A DNA stretch of 64,000 bases from Gammaproteobacteria bacterium (lineage in GTDB: Bacteria; Pseudomonadota; Gammaproteobacteria; DSM-16500). Location: assembly GCA_013288655.1 (NCBI GenBank), contig JABDBK010000001.1, positions 1 through 64,000 on the forward strand, written 5' to 3'. Both the position numbers and the translations under genes were made by a program. Position 1 is the first letter of the stretch. Each line of letters begins with the position of its first letter. The notes under the pieces were generated by a model. That model ran no database searches, had not been told where the DNA came from, and was given only the letters and a program-made list of their open reading frames with translations. This document shows positions 1 to 8,109 of the stretch, piece after piece.

Positions 1-2
1 TA

Positions 3-404
3 CTTGTCGCGGGTTTGCGCTCTAGAGATGGTGCATCATTTCAGATGTTACAACAAATCATAAATAATAAAGTAAAGTTTGTTTTATCTGTAGCATTATT
101 TTTGGAATATGAAGATGTGCTTAAACGTAAATCATTTTTAAGCACCACCGGTCTTCGTGTCAAAGATGTTAATGCAATTCTTGATATGCTGGCAGACAAA
201 TGTATTAAAACCAATGTATATTATTTGTGGAGACCACAATTGAAGGATCCGAATGATGATATGGTACTTGAAACCGCTATTAGTGGATCAGCGGATGCCA
301 TTGTCACATTTAATATGAGGGACTTTTTAGTAGCAGCCGAAAAATTCAATACAAAAATTATGCTGCCAAAAGATTATTTATCTTCATTGAGGATTACAAA
401 ATGA
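3..404 (+). CDS. PIN-domain toxin, 5' end outside window
   Basis: The frame is open from the left edge (it reads LVAGLRSRDGASF before any start codon), so the gene begins upstream and the TTG at 15 is only an internal codon. The start matches the N-terminal beta strand and loop of PIN-family toxins of the COG1569 type, whose first acidic residue would lie just outside. The later segment with DPNDDMVLETAISGSADAIV carries the conserved acidic cluster typical of PIN ribonucleases, near residue 85. The family cleaves RNA and is held in check by a small DNA-binding antitoxin. The stop overlaps the next start by 4 bases (ATGA), which is usual for a co-translated toxin-antitoxin pair. Activity is inferred from the family. 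Confidence 0.82.
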   Translation, partial: LVAGLRSRDGASFQMLQQIINNKVKFVLSVALFLEYEDVLKRKSFLSTTGLRVKDVNAILDMLADKCIKTNVYYLWRPQLKDPNDDMVLETAISGSADAIVTFNMRDFLVAAEKFNTKIMLPKDYLSSLRITK

Positions 405-640
405 GTAAATATGCCTTAAGGTTACCGAATTCGCTATTTGAACATGCTAAGCATTTAGCAGCGAAGGAAAATACATCCTTGAATCAATTATTTATCACGG
501 CCATAGCTGAAAAACTTGCCGTGCTTGATACCGAAGATTTCCTACTCATGAGAGGAAAATCAGCGAGTAAAAAGGCTTATTTAGAAGCATTAAATAGAGT
601 AAAAAATTCAAAACCTATACCAGGTGATGAAATAGAATAG
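401..640 (+). CDS. Ribbon-helix-helix / HicB-like antitoxin
   Basis: A 79-residue protein that starts inside the stop codon of the PIN toxin gene. The N-terminal pattern YALRLPNSLFEHAKHLA followed by TSLNQLFITAIAEKL is a short beta strand then two helices, as in ribbon-helix-helix DNA-binding domains of HicB or Arc type. The charged C-terminal tail is the usual toxin-binding part. It should neutralise the upstream toxin and repress the shared promoter, which lies outside the window. Toxin-first order is less common than antitoxin-first, but it is the normal order for this PIN subgroup. Confidence 0.78.
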   Translation: MSKYALRLPNSLFEHAKHLAAKENTSLNQLFITAIAEKLAVLDTEDFLLMRGKSASKKAYLEALNRVKNSKPIPGDEIE

Positions 641-664
641 ATGCATCTTTTCGCTTGATTCTCA

Positions 665-2476
665 TCACTCACGTCTTCTTTTAAGAGAACCTTGAGAAGA
701 AGGTTTAATTCTATCAACTAAAGCATCATATCGTGGAAGTATTTCCTCCAGTGGAAGCTTCATTTCTTTTACTAAAGCTTCATATTTATTTAATTGTTTC
801 ATTAACGAATCAACTTCAGTAAAAACCCTGCTCAATTGATCTTTTTCTTTTAAATTTTCTGCTTTATATAATAAAGCCCACATTTTGTCATATATAATTT
901 TAACAAAAACATTTTCTGCATCAGGCATAATGTTACTTAATTTAACTCTATCTAATGCTATATCTGCATACTTTAATATGGAATCAATATCATTTAATTC
1001 CTTTGACACAATTATGACATTAGAACATAAAGTTAGATATTCTTTATAATCATCTTTAAAATTTTTATCAAATTTTATGAGATTCAAATAAATTTCTAAA
1101 GCAAATTCATAATATTTTTTTGCTATTTGAAAATTTTGAGACGTATGATGATTTTCATTATCTATAAAAAAAATTCCTGCTATAGTTATAGCTTGATGAA
1201 TCTTAGAACATGAGTCACGTACAAGCTTTTCTCGTCCTGGAAATGAGCTTGTCATCATTTCTTGAAAAATAACATTTCTATCGGATATCGATTTTATATA
1301 AGGATATTCTATAATCCATCGATTACAGTTAATTTCTAAATTTTGACTTCGTTGAGTGTAGCGATTACTTAATTTATCTTTTTGTTGGGCAATGATAGCC
1401 TTCACTGTCTTATGATAGGAATCAAATTTAATTTCTATCATACCATCTCGAATTTTCATACATCTTAATAAAGCTCTTATTCGATTTATACCTTCTCTAA
1501 TTCCAATACCGAATCGATAATCGGGATCTATTAATGCATCTCCAATAGGTAAAATTGTAGGATAATCATCCGATTCAAAATAATATGGGGTAGTTTCTTT
1601 TGGTTGCATATCAATAATATTAAAACGGGGCTTAGGGTGAAGTTTATATCTTTCCGAAACTTTTAAATGAGCAAATGGAACATCCTCGTGTATGATTAAC
1701 TTTAATACGGCTTTAACCCAATTTTCATGATCCTCTGTTTTTAATTCTTCTGGCATCTCTACATACAGACAGACTTTGTTAGGCTTAATTGGCTTCACTA
1801 CCACTTGCGGCTTACCGAAATGTTCCCAACCAAATTGTCGACGAAGTTTACAAATTTCAACTAATGGTAATAGATTTTCAAATTTTGGTGAAGTAGATAA
1901 TGTATCAGCAACTGTCACTTGATTTTTTACTAATTCATCTATATATTTTTGTTCCATTCCTACATAAGCAATAAAATGTTTTTTAACGGGATTCTTTCCC
2001 ACATCACTGAATTGAAACGGAGGATTTTCTTTTTTCTTTTCGTAAATTTGATTTACTGTGGATAGTACACTTCTTTTAGAACCAGTCGCATCAATAATTA
2101 AATCACATGGTATAGTTTTAATTTCTCCTGATGATAACCTAACTTCAGCACCGTTTTTAGTTAAATTCGTAAATCTACCCGTAATACGAGTAATCTTCTC
2201 TTCTTCAACAAGTATTTTTTCTAGCGCGTTTTCCAAATCTTTTATCCCTGTTTTGCTCAGAGAAAGCTCGCCCGATGGCCTGACTTCTTTCTTCAAGTAT
2301 TTTGAAATTTTGTCAAAAATGTCAGAATTTAGAATACCGGGTCTTGTGCGAAGTTGTCTTTCCTCAATTTGAATTGGATTCAAACCTAATTGTTTTAATT
2401 TATAGACGAAACAATCACCTATGGGACCTGCTCCCACTACAAGAATATTTTTATACGTTCGGTCTCTTGGTAACAT
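665..2476 (-). CDS. FAD-dependent monooxygenase-like protein with helical C-terminal extension
   Basis: About 603 residues. The N-terminus has the dinucleotide-binding fold (NILVVGAGPIGDCFVYKL), a second nucleotide-contact motif CDLIIDATGSKRSV near residue 130, and a late PIGDALIDPDYRFGIGIREG motif that resembles the FAD-phosphate GD loop of aromatic hydroxylases and MICAL-type monooxygenases. From roughly residue 390 onward it is a charged, helix-rich region with a TPR-like look and no recognised enzyme motif. I chose the ATG at 2476 because GAGGTG lies 7 bases upstream; an in-frame ATG at 2500 has no such site. Substrate unknown. The flavin head joined to a long helical tail would fit a host-directed effector, but that is inference. 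Confidence 0.6.
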   Translation of the reverse strand: MLPRDRTYKNILVVGAGPIGDCFVYKLKQLGLNPIQIEERQLRTRPGILNSDIFDKISKYLKKEVRPSGELSLSKTGIKDLENALEKILVEEEKITRITGRFTNLTKNGAEVRLSSGEIKTIPCDLIIDATGSKRSVLSTVNQIYEKKKENPPFQFSDVGKNPVKKHFIAYVGMEQKYIDELVKNQVTVADTLSTSPKFENLLPLVEICKLRRQFGWEHFGKPQVVVKPIKPNKVCLYVEMPEELKTEDHENWVKAVLKLIIHEDVPFAHLKVSERYKLHPKPRFNIIDMQPKETTPYYFESDDYPTILPIGDALIDPDYRFGIGIREGINRIRALLRCMKIRDGMIEIKFDSYHKTVKAIIAQQKDKLSNRYTQRSQNLEINCNRWIIEYPYIKSISDRNVIFQEMMTSSFPGREKLVRDSCSKIHQAITIAGIFFIDNENHHTSQNFQIAKKYYEFALEIYLNLIKFDKNFKDDYKEYLTLCSNVIIVSKELNDIDSILKYADIALDRVKLSNIMPDAENVFVKIIYDKMWALLYKAENLKEKDQLSRVFTEVDSLMKQLNKYEALVKEMKLPLEEILPRYDALVDRIKPSSQGSLKRRRE

Positions 2477-2521
2477 ATCAATGCACCTCATTAGTAGCAT
2501 TTAATATAATTATACCTCAAG

Positions 2522-2540
2522 TAGACCTTTTTTTGGTCTA
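2522..2540. repeat. Short inverted repeat between flavoprotein gene and tldD
   Basis: TAGACC, a run of seven T and GGTCTA form a perfect 6-bp inverted repeat. It lies after the tldD stop and just upstream of the flavoprotein gene on the minus strand. The T run sits in the loop rather than after the stem, so it is a weak terminator. It could instead be a regulator site for the flavoprotein gene, whose TATAAT-like box lies close by at about 2508-2513. Confidence 0.3.
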
Positions 2541-2551
2541 AAAATCTTTAT

Positions 2552-3997
2552 TTAATCACTATGTGTACCACCTACTGTCAACATATCCACTAGCAAAGTA
2601 GGTTGGCCTACACCTACGGGTACGCTTTGACCGTCTTTACCACAAACGCCAATGCCAGAATCAAGTTGCAAATCGTTTCCAACCATGGAAATTTTATTCA
2701 TGACTTCAACGCCATTGCCGATTAAGGTTGCGCCTTTAACAGGTACAGTTATTTTTCCATTTTCGATCAAATAAGCTTCACTTGCTGAAAATACAAATTT
2801 ACCTGAAGTAATATCAACTTGCCCACCGCCAAAATTCACGGCATAAATACCTTTTTTAACAGATGCAATCATTTCTCCAGGTTCTGATTTGCCGCTTAAC
2901 ATATAGGTATTTGTCATACGCGGCATAGGCACATGCGCATACGATTCGCGTCTGCCGTTTCCGGTTGACTGCATGCCCATGAGCCTAGCGTTACGTTTGT
3001 CTTGAATATAATTTTTGAGAATACCGTTTTCTATCAATACGGTGCATTGCGTAGGCGTACCTTCATCATCGATATTTAATGAACCACGGCGGTTTGGCAA
3101 CGTCCCATCATCTACCACGGTACACAACGGTGATGCGACTTTTTCGCCCATTTTGCCGCTAAATACAGATGTACCTTTTCGATTAAAATCACCTTCTAAA
3201 CCATGTCCCACTGCCTCATGCAAAAGCACACCAGGCCAACCTGGACCTAATATGACTGGCATCATGCCTGCAGGTGCATCGATAGCTTCAAGGTTTACTA
3301 AAGCCTGACGCACGGCCTCCTTACCATAACCAAGACCACGATCTTCATCTAAAAAATACTGATAATCAAATCGACCGCCGCCACCTGCATATCCTGACTC
3401 GCGTCTACCATTTTGTTCAACAACGACACTGACATTTAACCTGACTAAAGGTCGTACATCCGCTGCAATATGTCCATCGCTAGCCATCACAAGAACAATT
3501 TCATACTCTGAAGCCAAAGCAACACTCACTTGAATGACACGAGGATCTAATTTTCTTGTATACACATCAATTTTTTGTAATAAGGCAATTTTATCGTTCT
3601 CATTGAGTGAATCTAGCGGATTTAATGGCAAATAGAGATGGTGGCCTTGTGACCACACGTGAGATTTAATGATTTGTTGGCCATCCTGATGGCTAATACT
3701 TTTTGCTGCTTGCGCTGCCTGTTCGAGTGCTGGCAATACGATATCGTCGGAATATGCAAAGCCAGTTTTTTCACCACTCATGGCCCGCACGCCTACGCCA
3801 CGATCAATATTATAGCTCCCGCCTTTAATAATGCCATCTTCAAGCACCCATGATTCTGAATAAGAAGACTGAAAGTATAAATCGGCATTATCAATAGTAT
3901 TGCCTAACACTTTACCCAAAACATGTTGTAATTGGTGGTCTGTAATACCTGCCGGGTCTAATAAATCATGTCTTGCGATGTCGAAATTATTTGTCAT
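2552..3997 (-). CDS. tldD: TldD metalloprotease subunit
   Basis: At 481 residues this has the length of Escherichia coli TldD and matches it end to end. It shows the zinc-binding [12 protein letters not shown] motif (His260, Glu261, His264) in the catalytic half and the glycine-rich C-terminal half with [11 protein letters not shown]. TldD pairs with TldE (PmbA) to form a heterodimeric protease that degrades unfolded peptides and processes peptide toxins such as microcins or CcdA. tldE is not in this window. The start has AAGG at good spacing. It is a cytoplasmic housekeeping gene sitting between accessory genes. Confidence 0.96.
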   Translation of the reverse strand: MTNNFDIARHDLLDPAGITDHQLQHVLGKVLGNTIDNADLYFQSSYSESWVLEDGIIKGGSYNIDRGVGVRAMSGEKTGFAYSDDIVLPALEQAAQAAKSISHQDGQQIIKSHVWSQGHHLYLPLNPLDSLNENDKIALLQKIDVYTRKLDPRVIQVSVALASEYEIVLVMASDGHIAADVRPLVRLNVSVVVEQNGRRESGYAGGGGRFDYQYFLDEDRGLGYGKEAVRQALVNLEAIDAPAGMMPVILGPGWPGVLLHEAVGHGLEGDFNRKGTSVFSGKMGEKVASPLCTVVDDGTLPNRRGSLNIDDEGTPTQCTVLIENGILKNYIQDKRNARLMGMQSTGNGRRESYAHVPMPRMTNTYMLSGKSEPGEMIASVKKGIYAVNFGGGQVDITSGKFVFSASEAYLIENGKITVPVKGATLIGNGVEVMNKISMVGNDLQLDSGIGVCGKDGQSVPVGVGQPTLLVDMLTVGGTHSD

Positions 3998-4063
3998 TCT
4001 TACTACCTTCTACTGCAAAAATCTTACGTTAGTATTATGTATGAGTGTCATGAAATCAAAACA

Positions 4064-5503
4064 TTATTGAAAAAAATCATCCAATGTTATTATTTTTGTG
4101 ACCAGCTCTTCAGAATAGTTATTTTTCTTTAATCCGGTTGCGCTAATTATTGCTAGAAAAATTTGTTTTTTAGTCTGTGTACTTTCTATAAATACTTTTA
4201 TTTTACGCTTAAGATTCTCCGCATAACTTTTATCAATGGAAAACATTTTGTCTGTATATTTGATCTCACATACTGTTATAGCATCATCACTCCTATCTAT
4301 TAATAAGTCTATTTGCGCACCTTGTGTTATGTTTTTTCTTGAAACTAGGCGCCAAGAAGATATATTATCTGCGGTTTTAATGTTAAGTGCTTTTACAATT
4401 TTATCAATATGTTTATAACATACTGCTTCAAACGCATATCCCGCCCAAACATTATAAATGGGTTTCTCAATTTGTTTAAGCCAATAGTTATCTGGTAGCT
4501 TCTTTATTTTTTTAGAATATAGCCAATGAATGTAAAATAAGCTAAATTCATCAGTAACTTTAAAATATTCACCTCTTTGTTTATTCCATGGTATATGAGT
4601 CTCAATAAAACTGGTTCGTTCTAAATCATGTAATCGCGCAGTAAGACGACCTCCGCCCGGTGATAATTTTGATAGTGACTCAATTTCAGCTCTACTTAAT
4701 CCTTCTTTCTTTTGTGAAATAAGTTTTATTAATTCAATATAAGTTTCTGCTTCATTAAAAAGTGATCTAAATAATTTTGTAAATTCATCTCTTAATGGAG
4801 CTTTTTTGTCAAAAAAAATATTTTGGATATTTTCAGCAGATGACAATCCTTTTTCTACATAATTTAAGTAGTATGGAACACCTCCAAGCGCCATATATAT
4901 TTCTAAAGTATGACGTTTGTTACATCTAATATTTCTACTTAATAAATATTCATGCGTTTCTTCTAAATCAAATGGGTCAAGTTTAATTTCACAAGTACAT
5001 CGGTTATGTAAACCACCTTTATTATAGATGATGTTTTTTATTAACCAAGAAGCACTTGATCCACAAACGATTAAAATAAAATTTGATTTTGTTGACCAAT
5101 AACGATTCCAGTAATAATCTAGCGCTTCTAAAAAACCTGATTTTCTGGTTGCCATCCAAGGAACTTCATCCATGAATAGAACCTTTTGGCGATTATCATT
5201 TGAATTTTCGATAAGTTGATTTAAAGTTCTAAAACAGTCATCCCATGAAGTAGGAGTTTTAATTTGAATGCCATGCGTAAATGCTTTAGACATAGCATCT
5301 GCAAAATGACGCAATTGTTTTTTTAAAGCACCATTTTGCAACCCTGTGGATTGAAAAAATAAACAGTCTTGTTGGCTAAAAAATTCTCGTATTAAAAATG
5401 TCTTCCCAATACGTCTTCTGCCATACAAAACGACAAACTCTGCATTTGAAGATTTTGAAATCTTTTTAAGAACTTGTACTTCTTTTTTTCTACCTATTAA
5501 CAT
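4064..5503 (-). CDS. AAA family ATPase with C-terminal DUF234 / PD-(D/E)XK-like domain
   Basis: About 480 residues. It opens with MLIGRKKEVQVL and a Walker A loop GRRRIGKT, then Walker B KVLFMDEVPWMA near residue 115, a winged-helix region, and a C-terminal DUF234 domain with AQIDLLIDRSDDAITVCEIKYT, where D...ExK resembles a nuclease core. This family is widespread in bacteria and archaea and its role is unknown; a defence or mobile-element link has been suggested for relatives. I use the ATG at 5503 because the family begins with LIGR; the earlier ATG at 5533 lies inside the upstream inverted repeat. No clear ribosome site precedes either start. Confidence 0.75.
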   Translation of the reverse strand: MLIGRKKEVQVLKKISKSSNAEFVVLYGRRRIGKTFLIREFFSQQDCLFFQSTGLQNGALKKQLRHFADAMSKAFTHGIQIKTPTSWDDCFRTLNQLIENSNDNRQKVLFMDEVPWMATRKSGFLEALDYYWNRYWSTKSNFILIVCGSSASWLIKNIIYNKGGLHNRCTCEIKLDPFDLEETHEYLLSRNIRCNKRHTLEIYMALGGVPYYLNYVEKGLSSAENIQNIFFDKKAPLRDEFTKLFRSLFNEAETYIELIKLISQKKEGLSRAEIESLSKLSPGGGRLTARLHDLERTSFIETHIPWNKQRGEYFKVTDEFSLFYIHWLYSKKIKKLPDNYWLKQIEKPIYNVWAGYAFEAVCYKHIDKIVKALNIKTADNISSWRLVSRKNITQGAQIDLLIDRSDDAITVCEIKYTDKMFSIDKSYAENLKRKIKVFIESTQTKKQIFLAIISATGLKKNNYSEELVTKIITLDDFFQ

Positions 5504-5514
5504 AAATTTTATAC

Positions 5515-5601
5515 CGGACAGATATAACATCATTATAAGTGTCCGATATAATTTTTACAAGTTCTTATATCGGACACTTATAATGATGCTATATCTGTCC
5601 G
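5515..5601. promoter_or_regulatory. Large inverted repeat with four TGTCCG half-sites
   Basis: Arms 5515-5551 and 5565-5601 are 37 bases each with one mismatch (5527 against 5589), separated by 13 bases. Each arm is itself a looser palindrome: CGGACA at 5515 with TGTCCG at 5540, and CGGACA at 5571 with TGTCCG at 5596, both with a 25-base start-to-start spacing. The result is four evenly placed half-sites at the 5' end of the AAA ATPase gene. This is what an operator for two cooperating dimers, or a binding or processing site for the adjacent ATPase, could look like. A mobile-element end is less likely because no flanking duplication is seen. Confidence 0.6.
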
Positions 5602-5709
5602 ATAAATAAGAATTTATTTTTGATATTTTTTTAATTCTGTACTATCTTAATACATTGCGCTACTATATTTTTATGGACTTGTCTTTCTTAAACGCAAAAG
5701 GATATTGCT

Positions 5710-6093
5710 ATGAAACTAATCAATTTAATATTTTGTATATCTTTTGCGCTAGCCTTATCCGGCTGCGTGACGACTCAATCTCATAAAACAGCCACTCCAA
5801 CTCCACCACCACAAAAAAATGCCTCAAAAAATCCTATTTCAGTGACTATATATACCGGAAAACAAAAGCCTGATAAACCTTATGTCATATTAGGTCATGA
5901 GACCGTTTCAAAATATAACCTTGTGGGTATTAAAAGACAGGAAGCCAATTTAAAAGATTCGATACGTCATCTTGCAGCGAAACAAGGAGGAGATGCTGTC
6001 ATAGACATCGCGAATCATGGAGATAGTATCAGTTATACCGTGATTTCATATAAAAATTCATCGGTTGATACGACGAGTACAGATAAAGCTTAA
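5710..6093 (+). CDS. Small outer-membrane-type lipoprotein, function unknown
   Basis: 127 residues. A signal peptide ends in the lipobox LSGC, so Cys19 should be acylated after cleavage by signal peptidase II. A proline- and threonine-rich linker follows, then a folded domain (PYVILGHETVSKYNL, then LAAKQGGDAVIDI) that resembles small heavy-metal-binding or YbjQ-like alpha/beta lipoprotein domains, though not closely enough to name. AAAGGA is placed 8 bases before the ATG. A 55-base piece of its coding sequence (5810-5864) is repeated exactly at 8038-8092. Confidence 0.75.
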   Translation: MKLINLIFCISFALALSGCVTTQSHKTATPTPPPQKNASKNPISVTIYTGKQKPDKPYVILGHETVSKYNLVGIKRQEANLKDSIRHLAAKQGGDAVIDIANHGDSISYTVISYKNSSVDTTSTDKA

Positions 6094-6137
6094 AAACCTG
6101 TTCAACATCAACAGGTTTTGCCGGTAAGATTGTTGAT

Positions 6138-6908
6138 TTACTTGAATGAAAATTTCAAACGATTTCGCCCTCGATATTCTTCTTCTGGCTTCTTTGGATC
6201 TACGACATAATCAACGATGATATTATGAATTGCTTTCGTTCCATGAAAGTGGTTAGTTTTAAATAAAGAAGACGTTAAATAATCACCGAATCTTACCGCA
6301 GACCGGATGTCTCTTTTTGCATTAGTAAGTGCATTTAAAGTGGAGATCACTTGATTGCCATTACTGTTTTCATCTATGTTGTTTATGACTACACCTGTAT
6401 TTTTTTTGATATCAGCTAATATACTTACAACACGAGATACTTCCTTTTGTGTTAATTGTGTAAATTTATCCAAATCAGGATGAAGGAAGCCATCGTCATG
6501 CGCGTTCTTTCGAGAGCAGATCATGCCTGTTGCACAATCTACAACAGAGCATACCGCGCAGAATGCCGTCAATAGACCAGAGAGTGCAAGAACGTATCCA
6601 AGAAAGTCATACTCATCATCAAACTGAAAACTAAGTATTGAAAATGTTGTAAATATAGTAGTGCAAGCTATACCTTTTACACCTCTTAGAAAGCAAGACT
6701 TCTTGTTGGTAGATATTTTACTTTCAAGAATCTTTTCTGCTGTTTCTACATTTTCTAACTGGCAATGTAACTTTGTTGTAGTGAACTGTTGATTTCCCGT
6801 AGGATCGTCGTTATCGAGAACATTGAGTTGCACGTCTTCAGAGATAGTGCCATAGGCTTTTAATAAAGGCTTTTCTTCTGGAGCCGGAAATAGTAATCTT
6901 TCTTTCAT
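6138..6908 (-). CDS. Orphan protein with two membrane segments
   Basis: About 256 residues with no family I recognise. A polar N-terminal 80 residues leads to two hydrophobic stretches (GIACTTIFTTFSILSFQF and LGYVLALSGLLTAFCAVCSVV), joined by a short acidic turn, followed by a helical polar tail ending in basic residues. That hairpin layout is common in secreted effectors that insert into host membranes, but nothing here proves export. The ATG at 6908 is preferred over 6914 because GAGG sits 9 bases upstream. It is convergent with the lipoprotein gene. Confidence 0.55.
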   Translation of the reverse strand: MKERLLFPAPEEKPLLKAYGTISEDVQLNVLDNDDPTGNQQFTTTKLHCQLENVETAEKILESKISTNKKSCFLRGVKGIACTTIFTTFSILSFQFDDEYDFLGYVLALSGLLTAFCAVCSVVDCATGMICSRKNAHDDGFLHPDLDKFTQLTQKEVSRVVSILADIKKNTGVVINNIDENSNGNQVISTLNALTNAKRDIRSAVRFGDYLTSSLFKTNHFHGTKAIHNIIVDYVVDPKKPEEEYRGRNRLKFSFK

Positions 6909-7021
6909 ATGCATTATCCTCGTTTTACAATTTTTTAAATCTAGATTTTAGACAGGTTGTCTCAAAATGATTAAATAAAGAGCTATTATACCATGTCTAT
7001 GCTTAAGAAATGCTTAAGTTA

Positions 7022-7080
7022 GAAGAGGGTCAAGTATTGAATTGAGATAGGTTACTGCGGCAACAATACTGACCTCTTTT
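7022..7080. repeat. Imperfect inverted repeat related to the one at 36541
   Basis: GAGGGTCAAGTATTG on the left pairs with CAATACTGACCTC on the right across about 24 bases. The core GGTCAAGTATT resembles the arms of the perfect inverted repeat at 36541-36579. The 6909-7262 gap otherwise holds only the promoter noted next. This may be a degenerate member of a dispersed repeat family in this genome. Confidence 0.4.
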
Positions 7081-7151
7081 CATGCGCTACAGGTACAAGA
7101 AATTAGCCGGAGCCAACATTGTAAGACATTTAGGCAATTAATCTGGGAATT

Positions 7152-7160
7152 TGCTATACT
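7152..7160 (+). promoter_or_regulatory. Extended -10 promoter for the GNAT pair
   Basis: TGCTATACT combines the extended -10 TG with a near-consensus TATACT hexamer, about 100 bases upstream of the first gene of the pair. No convincing -35 box is seen, which is acceptable for an extended -10 promoter. The long leader is unexplained. Confidence 0.35.
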
Positions 7161-7262
7161 AATCATATAGAAAGAAGTATAATCTCAGCGCATCAAGGAA
7201 GAACAAGATTTTTTCGTTATTATTTAAGGACATACTTAGATATTCTTAATTGATGGTGAATT

Positions 7263-7481
7263 ATGGCTGTTAAAACATCTACATTTTCAGGTTGGCGGCT
7301 TTCCGGTAAAGACGCTGATGCCTTTTTAAAGCAAATCAGTGATCCTATGCCTGCTAATCCTTTAGCTTTAGCACAGGCTGCTATCGTTCGTGGTTGTCCT
7401 CTAGCTGAAGAATATCTAACCAAGGGTTACGCCACTTTTAGTCCAATGAAGAAAGAAAAAAAAGCGTCTCGAAAAGGCTAA
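7263..7481 (+). CDS. Small partner protein of GNAT toxin (putative antitoxin)
   Basis: 72 residues, ending 9 bases before the start of a GNAT acetyltransferase gene, so the two are very likely co-transcribed. Known TacA-type antitoxins are about 90 residues with an N-terminal ribbon-helix-helix; this one is shorter and begins MAVKTSTFSGWRLSGKDADAF, where only a short beta strand is clear. The middle (LALAQAAIVRGCPLAEEYL) is helical and the tail is lysine-rich (KKEKKASRKG), suggesting nucleic-acid contact. Antitoxin function is inferred only from position. The ribosome site is weak (GGTG). Confidence 0.6.
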   Translation: MAVKTSTFSGWRLSGKDADAFLKQISDPMPANPLALAQAAIVRGCPLAEEYLTKGYATFSPMKKEKKASRKG

Positions 7482-7490
7482 GGCTGATGT

Positions 7491-8036
7491 GTGGTAGATA
7501 CCGAAAATTTTACTCTTCGCCAAATTTTATCTAATGATGATACAACAAAACTTTCTCTTGGAAACGAGGCTTATACGCCTTTAAAAATTTTTTTGAAAAA
7601 GTCAGCATTTGACTTTCATCAATATGAAATTGCGAAAACCTATGTACTTATTAATCAGACTTCTTCATCTTCGCGAGTCTGGGGATATATAACTCTTATG
7701 AGCAGCGAGATTGTGTTAAATGAAGGACAACGTCCGCAAGAATCTTCAGCTACTTCGAGATATGAAGCTTTTCCAGCAGTTAAAATTGCACGATTAGCCA
7801 TAGATAAGGCTTTACAAGGCAATGGATTTGGCACACGATTTTTAGATTGGTGTATTAACCATGTGAGATTAGCAATTATGCCTCATGTGGGGTGTCGGTT
7901 TATTGTTGTTGATGCTAAGCGTGATTCTGTTGCCTTTTATGAAAAAAGTGGATTTGTGTTACTAGATACGGAATCTAATCGTACAGATGATCATCCATTA
8001 ATGTTTTTTGATCTATACAAAAGTAATATCTTATAG
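7491..8036 (+). CDS. GNAT acetyltransferase, TacT/AtaT-like putative toxin
   Basis: 181 residues from a GTG start. It has the GNAT acetyl-CoA loop (LAIDKALQGNGFGTRFL) and the closing motif DAKRDSVAFYEKSGFV with the tyrosine used as general acid in this fold. TacT and AtaT relatives acetylate aminoacyl-tRNAs and stop translation. The close upstream small gene supports a toxin-antitoxin reading. A plain N-acetyltransferase with another substrate cannot be excluded. An exact 55-base copy of part of the lipoprotein gene begins 2 bases after its stop. Confidence 0.72.
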   Translation: MVDTENFTLRQILSNDDTTKLSLGNEAYTPLKIFLKKSAFDFHQYEIAKTYVLINQTSSSSRVWGYITLMSSEIVLNEGQRPQESSATSRYEAFPAVKIARLAIDKALQGNGFGTRFLDWCINHVRLAIMPHVGCRFIVVDAKRDSVAFYEKSGFVLLDTESNRTDDHPLMFFDLYKSNIL

Positions 8037-8037
8037 T

Positions 8038-8092
8038 CACAAAAAAATGCCTCAAAAAATCCTATTTCAGTGACTATATATACCGGAAAACA
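8038..8092 (+). repeat. Exact 55-bp copy of lipoprotein gene segment
   Basis: These 55 bases are identical to 5810-5864, an internal part of the lipoprotein gene, in the same orientation and about 2.2 kb apart. Homology may resume after an 8-base interruption (AAAGCCT at 8101 against 5865). The copy lies between the GNAT gene and the end of cvpA and encodes nothing by itself. The two copies bracket the rest of the lipoprotein gene, the two-membrane-segment orphan gene and the GNAT pair. Confidence 0.9.
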
Positions 8093-8109
8093 TAAGTAAG
8101 AAAGCCTCC

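Noticed and set aside
3015..3308. 97-codon plus-strand frame inside tldD
   Set aside because: Shadow of the strongly conserved tldD coding sequence, with no ribosome site or family pattern.
5515..5601. Inverted repeat as a transposable element end
   Set aside because: No flanking direct repeats and no second matching end; regular half-site spacing fits a binding site better.
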